Shown one piece after another: positions 10,130 to 19,400 of a stretch of DNA of 29,990 bases. Positions within the stretch are counted from its first letter, which is position 1, and the number at the start of each line of letters is the position of its first letter. Origin of the DNA: a virus; IMG/VR virus record IMGVR_UViG_3300025127_000169, positions 1 to 29,990 of that record; one strand, written 5' to 3'. The notes under the pieces were generated by a model. That model saw only the letters and a program-made list of their open reading frames with translations, was not told the origin of the DNA and did no database searches. A program made the position numbers and the translations under genes.

Positions 10130-13100
10130 ATGAGCACTAAAGATCTATTTAATAAAGGCTATTCTCTTAAGTTTTTAAAAAACAAAACTCGCAATGATTT
10201 GCGTGAAGATTTAGAGTCACATCGCTTCGTGAATGCATATTCATCAAAGCGAGCACGGTTCTTGCCGAGTTTAGATTTCACAACTGCTTCTAATTTTGCA
10301 CGCTTTGGCCTCGCAGAAGAATATTACGAAACATCAATTAAAAGAATTTATCAAACATATCCGTATGATGGCTCACAAGCAGAAAGAACAGAGTGGGAAA
10401 ATGATAGCACATACTTAGACCTTTTTATATTTGAGAACGAATACCCAAGGACTAATGGTTTTGTAACTTTTAATAGTAGTTCACATAGTACAATAGGTAC
10501 GGTTGCAAACAATGTTTATAGCAGCTCTGCTCCGCAATATGTTGAGTTTGTTGGTGGCCCACACGCTGACCCTGGAGGTGACTTTAAAAGCGATCCGGCT
10601 GCAGGTCCATCCCAACCTGGTATATCAAAAGCAAATATTTACGATACAGACTTTCGACGCGTAAACAATCTAGAGATCGATCCATCTTTTGGCAACACTG
10701 TAGAGTTTTGGATGAAAAAAGATGGCTGGGTATCAACTGTTTCTCCACGTCACGAGACTGTTTTTCACACCACGCCACACGGTGCAACTGGAGGCGCTTA
10801 CGGAGAATATCAGCTATATGTGAGAGGCACAACTGCGGGCAGCATCTTTCTTAAGATAAGCTCAGGATCAACAGACATAACAAACACTTTTGACACTGGC
10901 TTAGCAAACATAGCAGACTCAAAATGGCATCATTATGCATTTACATCTAAAACCAGCGGCTCAGCGACTGAGTTAAATTTTTATGTTGATGGCGTACACA
11001 AGTCCAAAGTTTTTAACGTCAGCACTATTAATACAGTTACAGGAGCAATGCAAGGCGCCATCGGTGCTCTTGCTGGCCAACTAAGCTCCTCTGCTGGAGG
11101 TCAATATGCAGCTGCAGGTTGGGGAAATATTACCTCTGCTTCTTTTGACGAGTTCAGATTTTGGAAAAAAGAAAGAAATGCTCAACAAATAGGAAGAAAT
11201 TGGCGTGCCCAAATAGCTGGTGGAACAAACACTGACAATATAAAGTATGACGATGAGCAAAACTTTGTTGACTTGGGAGTGTACTATAAATTTAATGAAG
11301 GTGTTACAGGCGATGCTAGTATTGATGCGTCTGTATTAGACTATTCTGGCAGAATAACAAATGGCACATATGTTAATTATAGCAGCACAACATCTAGAAA
11401 TACAGGATCTGCTATAGTAAACTCTGGCACTGAAACATCAGAATTCAAAGATCCTATCATATATTCTTCTCATCCTAGTGTATCTGCTTTACTTGAGGCT
11501 AAAATATTAGAGGGGCGCCAGCACGATCATCAAAATCCAGCTTCTATATACCGGTCATTACCAGGATGGATAGCGGAAGAAGATGAAGAAAAATCAAAGC
11601 ATCTTAAGTACTTAACTCAAATTATAGCTAGCTTTTTTGATGATACATACTTGCAGATGCAGGCGCTCCCAGCTTTAAAAAATATAAATTATCCAGATGA
11701 CAATTTGTATGAAAAACCTCTTCCATTCGCTGAGAGGTTGTTAGATCACAGAGGTTTTGACCCACCAGAACTTTTTGCGCACGCTTCAGCTCTCGCAAAA
11801 TATCTTGAGCGTGACGAAAAAAGACTTTTTGAGAAAAAACTTTACGAAGTTAAAAATATCATTTATCAAAATATCTACAATAACTTAAGTCACATACAAA
11901 AAACAAAAGGCACATTTAAATCATTAAGAAACTTTTTACGTTGTTTTGGCGTTGACGAAGAGTTAATCAAGCTTAATATTTACGCCAACGATGATGAATA
12001 CGAATTTAAAGACAACTTTACCAATACTGCAGTAAGAAAAAGATATTTAGATTTTGATGATCTAGAAACAAGGTTAGCTGCAACAGGTAAGTATGACAAA
12101 TCTTTTACAGCAACAGCTTATCAGGTAACTTCATCTATTGATTCTAACTCACTTTCTTACATACCAGCAATCACTGCTACACAAATGTCAGGTGCAGCAT
12201 TTACTTTAGAGGCGGAAGTTTATTTTCCAAAAAGAAGTATTGTTGGTGATGATAACTTTTTATTATATGGCTCTGATGAAGTGTCCTTGTTCGGCCTTGA
12301 GGCCGTTAACGCCTCGAATACAAATTACACATATGCTACAGATAATAAAATTAACTTTAATATTATCGCTACAAAGCCAGATGATGATAAAAGAAACGTA
12401 AAATTTAAAATTGCAACATCTGGCTCGTCGCCAATTTTAGCCAACTTAACAAATGATAATTCTTATCGCGCTGTTTACGATAATCAAAAGTGGAACTTAG
12501 CGTTTAGGTTAAGGCCAACAAAACAAGATTTAGCTAATTTGGTTGATGAAAGTCTATTGCCGGCAGCAACAGCTTACACTTATGAGCTTTATGGTGTCAA
12601 TTATGTGTCAAACATACAGCAAGAAGAGTTCACTCTTTCTGGCACAATGAGCTTGTCTGATGCAGCTAAGTTTTTTACTTCTAACAAAAGAGTTTTTGCT
12701 GGTGCAAAAAGAACAAACTTTACTGGATCAGTTGAGAGAAAGTCTGATGTTAAGGTTTCATCTGTTAGATTTTGGCTAGATTATCTTGAGGATGAGACAA
12801 TTCGTGCGCACGGAAAAGATGCGACTTCTTATGGTGCTTTGCATCCATATAAGAATTCTAATTTCGCTGTTACTAACGACGGGCTTTTTAATAAAAAAAT
12901 ACCTCAGATAGAGACTTTAGTTTTCCACTGGTCTTTAGATAATGTTACTGGTTCTGATGCCTCTGGTCAAATGTTCATACATGACACCACATCTGGATCT
13001 GCATCAGATGTTGCCAATAAACGATATGGCTGGTTTAGTGATGTGAGTAAAAGAAGTTATCCTGCGCAAGGAGACTTTTTTGTATCTGCTTCTGCTCAGC

Positions 13101-16100
13101 GAGATCAGGCTATTGACGTTGAGTTTGTGCAAACTGCAAAGCAAAAATTACCAGAAGTTGTTAACAGTGATGATATGGTCAAGGTGTTAAACAAGCAAGA
13201 TGACGTGCTGTTTACAAGAGATACAACATACGTACAACACTTGTTGTCTGTTGAAAAAAGTATGTATCAGATTATGTCTGAGCAAATGTTAAGAATGTTT
13301 GCAACTATAATAGATTTTAATAACATAGTCGGTGAAGCAGCTAACAGATATAGGCCAGAATACAAGGCCTTATCAAAACTAAGAAGTTTATTTTTTGAAA
13401 AAGTAGAGAACCAGCCTGATTTAGAAAAATTTATTGAATATTTTAAATGGATTGATGACGCTATTGGAACAATGATTACACAATTAATACCTGCCTCATC
13501 TAATACAGTAGAGCTTTTACGAAATATGGTTGAGAGTCATATTTTAGAACGCAACAAATATTGGAACAAGTTACCAACATTAGAAAATAAAGTGCCACAG
13601 CCAGTGCTGTCAACTCATGGTATAGAAGAGCTAAAATATAATTGGAGGCTTGGCCACGCGCCAGTTAACGCTAATCAAAACACAAACCAGAACACCAATT
13701 GCTTATGGTGGAAACAAAGAGCAGAAAGGAATGATGCTCTGACCTCTGGTGATGCTGGTGTTGATGCCGACAAAAATGTAATATTAAAAACGTATATAAC
13801 AGAAATCTCATCATCATCAGCCACATTAAAAAAGTCGGATGGTACAAAATATGGAGAAAGCTACTATTCAAATCGCTCTCTTCGCCGCTTGATTGACTTA
13901 GAAACTAATCGCTCTATTAAATTAAAAGGCGGTGGCAACTCACAGTTAACTAATAAACATGATTTTTACAAGAACGTGATTAAGTGGGCTAGTGACGATG
14001 ATTTTATTTTCTTGGATGTTGATAACGAAATACAGAAAACCGATTGTGATGACAAGGTTATTCCTGATGAAATAAATAAAAAACGTTTCAATATTAACGC
14101 GCTAACAATGCTAGCTGGAGAAATAGCAGATTCTAAAGCAGATGGTTCTGGTTTAAATGATCAGAAAGCAACAGATGGAAAAGGAAGTCGTTTACTTCCA
14201 TTCAGCATTTTCTCTTCGTCCGTTGACACAGGTTATCAGAAAGCCTATTCTAGCCAGTTTAAAATCGATTTTACGAACATACACGAGGATAAGTATGGAT
14301 TAGACGCTGAAGTGCCTTTACAGGGGCCATTCTCGCAGAAATACGTCGGCGGTATGCAACATCGTCACGTCAAGCTCAATCAAGGATCTGATGGGCAGCT
14401 AACAAGACCAGAGGGTTGGCATCTGCAGTCTTTTTTAAATTTGTCTCCTGATTCAGAAACTATTTTTAGTGAAACATTTTCTGCTGCAACTACCACTGCA
14501 ACAACAGATGTTAATATATTAAGCTTGCCAGTTGGCTCAACCTCTCCCGAGCCTAGTCCATATGAATATTGGAGGAACGGAGTTGGGACAGATAATTCAT
14601 GGACATTTTTAGAAGGGCCAACACCAACTGCCGGCACAGGTCCCGCTAGCGGAAAATATGCATATTGCGAGGTTTTGCCATCAAAAGTTGGTCAGACATT
14701 TGGTTTAGTAACTCCTTTAGTAGATCTTACAGAAGTCGACGAAGGTTGTAGAGTTGATCTCTCTTTCCGATACCACATGCATGGCTTGCATATTGGTAAT
14801 TTAAAGGTGCAAGCTAGTGCATATAAGAACTTTTCTAGAGGCGTGCACGATCTTGTTGTCCAGTGGCCTACATTTCAGAGTACCGTAATCGCTGGCCAGC
14901 AGCACCTAAATTCTAGTGATTCTTTTAATACTGCAACCGTTTCAACCGAAACTAGTCTTGGCGCAGGTCTTGCCCCTTTTATAGGTAGAAGATTTTATAT
15001 TAGATTTTTGTATACTGCTGGTATTACTCATTTAGGTGATATCGCAATTGACTCTATTAATATTATTAAAAATGCTTTCGGAGCTAGTGCCCCTCAAGAC
15101 TCATTTAAGCTTATGCACCCAACATATGACAATCATAATCGTCCATATGCAACTATGATGAGAACAGAGTTTGCAAAAAGACCAGTTAACATTAAAAATA
15201 TACATATGACTGGCTCTTCACCTACGCAAGCTGGCAACTTTTTAGATCGCTATGAATACATTAATACTGTGTCTCCCGAAGCAAATGATCCTTGGTTTGT
15301 TAAAAATTCAGATCAGCTGCAATCATCAACACCAGAGCTATTACGCTCAGGTGGTAGAATACAGGATGTGCTTGGATTGATACCTGGCACTGTAAGAACT
15401 CAGCTAGGATACAAAGATTTTACATTACCAAATCGATCTTTTATTAGTGGCTCAGTGAAAAATAGAACAAGAATAAAAACAAGATTTAGCTCACCTGGTG
15501 GTTTTGAGACTTTATCGCGTGGATTTTTAGATCCAGCACACGAAACATATTCAGCTTATAACGAAATTAATTTTAGAAATTTATCTTCTAGAACAGTGCT
15601 TAACACGCAACTACAGGCTCATCAAGGTAAATTTGGAGTCAGCAGCCATACAAATGGTATAGCCGCAACAGTCAGAGTTGTCGTCGCTGACGGCGACGCT
15701 GCAATTGGTATGACAGAACAAAAGCATATAACATTAACCTCAACAGACGGAACCACAAAAAGATATGTGATCACAGATTCTAATTCTGATGGAGACACTG
15801 CTACGGGAACTATCCTGTCAGATGCAGATAACACAGACACAGGCACATCAACAGCAGGCCCTACTGAAGACGGCGCTATAGCAATAAGTCTAGATTTGTC
15901 TAGCGGCAGGCAAAATAATTTCTTAGTTGAGTTTAAAAAAGCAGTTGAGCATTCAAACGGACATGCTGGAAAAATAAAAGTATCTTCAGTCCCAGCTCTT
16001 GCTGACGGTGCACAATTTGTCTTGCTAACACAAGCTGTCGTTGGGAAGAAAGGTAATACTGCGATCACAGTTAATATACCTAACGTTACAGTAACTAATT

Positions 16101-16375
16101 CTAACTTGTTTACTGGTGGCACGAATCCAACAGCTAGAGTGTTTGGCGTTGAGGCAAGGGGCACAATAAACTCAAATAATTATCTTCTAACAGGCGACGC
16201 ATCCAGACATAAATATCATAGAAATAATATTGAGAGAATTGAGTTCATAGGCGACGATCCTTTGTCGCTAGCTGCAACATTTGTTACGGCATCTTCTTTT
16301 GATAATGCCTTTGTTTCTCATATGATACCGAGAACAGATCAGCAAACAAGATGGATTACAGCATCAATAATTTAA
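10130..16375 (+). CDS. Giant composite baseplate/adhesion protein: LamG-like, gp7/gpI-like, MAM-like and inserted module
   Basis: The protein has 2081 residues. Domain order as read: an N-terminal segment with IKRIYQTYPYDGS (about 73-85); a LamG/concanavalin-like domain at about 189-391 (NTVEFWMKKDGW, DSKWHHYAFT, FYVDG, FDEFRFWKKERN); a helical segment at about 487-620 ending in IQKTKGTFKSLRNFLRCFGV, typical of tail protein I/gp7-like wedge proteins; a second beta-sandwich-like region at about 689-935 with VRFWLDYLEDETIRAHGKD; a helical block at about 1040-1123; a MAM-like domain at about 1446-1646; a region with KRPVNIKNIHMTGSS; and a small beta-rich module at about 1845-1997. It ends with SHMIPRTDQQTRWITAS. 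An in-frame TAG at 10109-10111 blocks any earlier start. Ribosome binding before the ATG is weak (26-base gap, no clear AGGAG). Inferred role: enlarged wedge protein with peripheral adhesion domains. The virion call is firm, the exact gp7 equivalence moderate. Confidence 0.82.
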   Translation: MSTKDLFNKGYSLKFLKNKTRNDLREDLESHRFVNAYSSKRARFLPSLDFTTASNFARFGLAEEYYETSIKRIYQTYPYDGSQAERTEWENDSTYLDLFIFENEYPRTNGFVTFNSSSHSTIGTVANNVYSSSAPQYVEFVGGPHADPGGDFKSDPAAGPSQPGISKANIYDTDFRRVNNLEIDPSFGNTVEFWMKKDGWVSTVSPRHETVFHTTPHGATGGAYGEYQLYVRGTTAGSIFLKISSGSTDITNTFDTGLANIADSKWHHYAFTSKTSGSATELNFYVDGVHKSKVFNVSTINTVTGAMQGAIGALAGQLSSSAGGQYAAAGWGNITSASFDEFRFWKKERNAQQIGRNWRAQIAGGTNTDNIKYDDEQNFVDLGVYYKFNEGVTGDASIDASVLDYSGRITNGTYVNYSSTTSRNTGSAIVNSGTETSEFKDPIIYSSHPSVSALLEAKILEGRQHDHQNPASIYRSLPGWIAEEDEEKSKHLKYLTQIIASFFDDTYLQMQALPALKNINYPDDNLYEKPLPFAERLLDHRGFDPPELFAHASALAKYLERDEKRLFEKKLYEVKNIIYQNIYNNLSHIQKTKGTFKSLRNFLRCFGVDEELIKLNIYANDDEYEFKDNFTNTAVRKRYLDFDDLETRLAATGKYDKSFTATAYQVTSSIDSNSLSYIPAITATQMSGAAFTLEAEVYFPKRSIVGDDNFLLYGSDEVSLFGLEAVNASNTNYTYATDNKINFNIIATKPDDDKRNVKFKIATSGSSPILANLTNDNSYRAVYDNQKWNLAFRLRPTKQDLANLVDESLLPAATAYTYELYGVNYVSNIQQEEFTLSGTMSLSDAAKFFTSNKRVFAGAKRTNFTGSVERKSDVKVSSVRFWLDYLEDETIRAHGKDATSYGALHPYKNSNFAVTNDGLFNKKIPQIETLVFHWSLDNVTGSDASGQMFIHDTTSGSASDVANKRYGWFSDVSKRSYPAQGDFFVSASAQRDQAIDVEFVQTAKQKLPEVVNSDDMVKVLNKQDDVLFTRDTTYVQHLLSVEKSMYQIMSEQMLRMFATIIDFNNIVGEAANRYRPEYKALSKLRSLFFEKVENQPDLEKFIEYFKWIDDAIGTMITQLIPASSNTVELLRNMVESHILERNKYWNKLPTLENKVPQPVLSTHGIEELKYNWRLGHAPVNANQNTNQNTNCLWWKQRAERNDALTSGDAGVDADKNVILKTYITEISSSSATLKKSDGTKYGESYYSNRSLRRLIDLETNRSIKLKGGGNSQLTNKHDFYKNVIKWASDDDFIFLDVDNEIQKTDCDDKVIPDEINKKRFNINALTMLAGEIADSKADGSGLNDQKATDGKGSRLLPFSIFSSSVDTGYQKAYSSQFKIDFTNIHEDKYGLDAEVPLQGPFSQKYVGGMQHRHVKLNQGSDGQLTRPEGWHLQSFLNLSPDSETIFSETFSAATTTATTDVNILSLPVGSTSPEPSPYEYWRNGVGTDNSWTFLEGPTPTAGTGPASGKYAYCEVLPSKVGQTFGLVTPLVDLTEVDEGCRVDLSFRYHMHGLHIGNLKVQASAYKNFSRGVHDLVVQWPTFQSTVIAGQQHLNSSDSFNTATVSTETSLGAGLAPFIGRRFYIRFLYTAGITHLGDIAIDSINIIKNAFGASAPQDSFKLMHPTYDNHNRPYATMMRTEFAKRPVNIKNIHMTGSSPTQAGNFLDRYEYINTVSPEANDPWFVKNSDQLQSSTPELLRSGGRIQDVLGLIPGTVRTQLGYKDFTLPNRSFISGSVKNRTRIKTRFSSPGGFETLSRGFLDPAHETYSAYNEINFRNLSSRTVLNTQLQAHQGKFGVSSHTNGIAATVRVVVADGDAAIGMTEQKHITLTSTDGTTKRYVITDSNSDGDTATGTILSDADNTDTGTSTAGPTEDGAIAISLDLSSGRQNNFLVEFKKAVEHSNGHAGKIKVSSVPALADGAQFVLLTQAVVGKKGNTAITVNIPNVTVTNSNLFTGGTNPTARVFGVEARGTINSNNYLLTGDASRHKYHRNNIERIEFIGDDPLSLAATFVTASSFDNAFVSHMIPRTDQQTRWITASII
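10694..11302 (+). other. LamG / concanavalin A-like domain (residues ~189-391)
   Basis: This lies within the 2081-residue protein. The signature is the series EFWMKKDG, a central SKWHHYAFTSK, then ELNFYVDG and the terminal SASFDEFRFWKKERNAQQIG, followed by VYYKFNEG. This is the classical LamG strand pattern (W-HH-a-t, n-YvDG, deiRiWn-aRt). Phage LamG domains are usually placed on tail or baseplate surfaces and may bind glycans. No ligand can be inferred here. Confidence 0.8.
14465..15067 (+). other. MAM-like domain (residues ~1446-1646)
   Basis: This lies within the 2081-residue protein. The order of motifs follows the meprin/A5/mu (MAM) domain: an opening FSETF, then NSWTFLEGPTPTAGTGPASG, KYAYCEV, FGLVTPLVDLT, CRVDLSFRYHMHGLHIGNL, then VVQWPTF, RRFYIRFLYTAG and a closing GDIAIDSINI. 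The FRYHMHG-IGNL and GDIAIDxI cores are the most diagnostic. Only two cysteines are evident, fewer than in many animal MAM domains. Its function in the virion is unknown, with adhesion a reasonable guess. Confidence 0.7.
15662..16120 (+). other. Inserted beta-rich phage structural module (residues ~1845-1997)
   Basis: This lies near the end of the 2081-residue protein. The pattern is an opening strand, then ITLTSTDGTTKRYVI, an acidic loop with DSNSDGD, a helix LVEFKKAVEHSNGHAGKIKV, and LLTQAVVGKKGNTAITV ending in FTGG. I recall very similar modules (TDGT-Y, helix, G-I, LTQ-G-GNT-I, FTGG) recurring in different marine phage structural proteins. It therefore looks like a movable domain set into the C-terminal region. 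Confidence 0.6.
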
Positions 16376-16411
16376 AAAATAATCTAATTATATGATAGGA
16401 TTGAGGTAATT

Positions 16412-19400
16412 ATGGCTTTAAGTGGATCATTAAATTTTATAACGGCTAGCTTAACAGGATCAGCCAATATCAAAGTTGACTTTGTTGGCTTAAATACACT
16501 GATCAACGAGCCTATCACCGCGTCGTCTAACACGCTAGGATATCCTGCTGGTCCAGCAACTACAATATATTTTAATTCTGCTATAGAATCAATGGCAGGA
16601 ACTCAGCCTAACCAAATTAATAGTTTACTGCTGCACAGAAATGGTCCCTACCAGCACCCCTCTTGGAAGCAAATTAGCGGCGATGATCATCCAGTGGCTC
16701 GTCATTTAAGACTTCACAATACGATGTCTATTGAGATAAATAATCCACGGCCTACTGATGCTAACAGCATATACAAGTTTAAAGACAATCGTACTAATTT
16801 TGACCGTTTGATAGGCGAGGAAAAACAAAGAGTTTTGCTTGAAGAGGACATATATCAATTGGGCTTTCTTGGCGCCAAGGTTAAATACAATAACGCAACA
16901 CTTAGGCACTATTATGAACCAAGCCTAATTACAAAGTATAAGCCTTTTAGATATTCTATTAATACAAATGATGGTCGCGAGCTGGTCGGCGTGCAGGCAA
17001 TGACAAACCAAATGCATTTTTTCACAAATGATGATTTAAATGCAGGGTTAAATTTGTCGTCTGGAAATCCTTTAACCGGCACAGTAAAAAATTATTTTGA
17101 TAAAAGAAAGCAGCAGTATTATAAACTTTTTCATAGTGCTAAATCTGCAGGTGCTTTTAATTTTATTTATTCTGAGCGTTTGTTTCCAAGAGAGATTAAT
17201 GCGTACAGAGCTTTTAAGCTGCAAAGACCAAATTTTGAAGAAGTTGCGGGCACTGGATCAAATGGCTATGATAGAACTTGGGGCGAACAACGTTTATTTT
17301 GGAATTCCAATCAGTCTAAAGAAGGAGGCCCAGTCCGCAATGCTGTATCAGATGGTACCTCGCGACTAAGAACTAATAATGTAGCAAAAAATTCTTTGGG
17401 ACTTTTACAGGATGTAAATTACAAAAAACTAGGCGGCGATCGAAGAACTATAGTAGAAGTTCTATCTCAAGATGCAATTACTAATGACGGACTATTGTCT
17501 AAAAATCTATTCAACCCCAATAATCCAGCATCATTTAATGCGCGTTTAAGATATGCTGTAAATGGATTTGTTTTTAATCAACAAAACAATCTCACTGGCG
17601 CTTCGTCAGCACCGATTGTTCACTCTCAAGACACCCGAACTCGCAATAGAGCTTTTGTTCAACATCTAGAATTTCAGCCTAATGAGATAAGTCTATTAAG
17701 CGCTTGGCCGCTAGATCCAAGGCAAGATATTTATGATCAATCGATTTCTTATTTAACTTCTTCTATCGGCGGTAGAGGAAAAATGCTTGGCTTAACGCCA
17801 CATACCGCCCGCGAAAACACAACAGTCAATCCTGGTGTCGATTATTTTCTGCCTACGATTAGTGCTTCAGCTCCAGTAGCCTACGCCACTACTTTTGGTC
17901 TTATATTGACTGGTACCGCTGGAGAGCTTGTATACAGCACAAAACCAACTATATTCTTTTACGCGACTGCCACGGGCGGAGGAGGAACTCCAACCTTTTC
18001 GGCGCCCTCAGGACCTGCAAGAGATTTTGTTGACGGCTATACACTTACCATGGCGTCTGCTCAATATCATAGGCACGCACATCCTTACAATTCTCCTTTT
18101 TATGCGACAGACAAAATTAGAGGACAACAGCCAAATTATGACACATATTCTGATTTTTCTAGTTTAATTAAAGAATCTGGCCGCGATCATTCTATTGTTC
18201 CAGAATTTAACATAACAGAGCATCTTGATAATTATACAGAAAGGCTTAATTTAAATTCAAATTTAGATAAAAATGTTTTCTCAACAAGAACTAAATCTGC
18301 TACTAATATTGACGAACGCAAGAGAATTTTGTTCTTGCCACAAAATATTACTTTTGATCCCTCTAAGAGTAGAACAAAATTAAATTTTCTTACATTAGAA
18401 GGCGCGGATATTACCTCTAGTGCTGAAATAGAAAGTTTCACGACAGTCACGGGGGCCGTGCTCTTCACACCACTAGGGCCTTTGTTTGAGTATGATGATA
18501 TGGAGGGCTTTAAAACTATAAAGTCTAACCATGGTTACCACCACAAGCGACTTACGGGCTCTGTTAAATTTAATCAAAAATATTCTCACACTGATACGTT
18601 AGATAATTTTTCTCATCTAATGCAACAAAAAGAAGGGTTTGCAGACAACCAAGACACAATTCCAAGCGAAATTATAATTAGATGCCACGCAGTTAAAAAA
18701 GCTAGAGTTAAAAATGGTTTTTATCCTGTTGCTAGGACTTTGCAAATATCTAAAGATTTTAATGATGCATTTTTTGATGCTAGCAAGATGTCTAATGAGT
18801 CGATTCCAAGGCCTTTTCTTCCTCTACCTAACAATGATAATAATGTAACTAGTTCTTTGGCGAAGCAAACATTGATAGAGCCGTTGTTTGCTCCTGGCTT
18901 GCTATACAACTCAATTAAATCTGGCATTGCAGTGGATTGGCCCATATACAAAAACTTGGACACCCAACTCGGCACATCTCCTGTAAGAATGCCAATGTAT
19001 TATGCCCCCTTAACCTTCATATCAAGCTCAGGTGGCACAGGACACACAGGCGCCACCGGTCGACCTCATACAGATGAAAGAGTAAATTCAACCGCTAGTT
19101 CAAGCTTTAATTATGGCGGATTTCAAATGATGGGATCATCACGCTGCATACCAGCTATTTTAAATAATACGCCTACTACCAGATTGCCTTTTAGGGCTTT
19201 ATATGATTTTGCAGAACTTGATAAAATATATACAACAGATGCTATATATTTGCCTACTGATTTTATAGATTTAGACAGAGCTTTTATTACCCAGAATGGG
19301 GCTGGTCCTCTGTTCACGCCAGGTCTGTTTTCAAGACCACAAAGTGCAAATTCACATCATCCCGGCTATGCAATTCCTGGAAGAGAGACCGATACAATTC

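Noticed and set aside
16376-16411. Possible terminator or promoter in the 36-base gap
   Set aside because: No GC stem with a T-run and no convincing promoter boxes, only the ribosome binding elements for the next gene.
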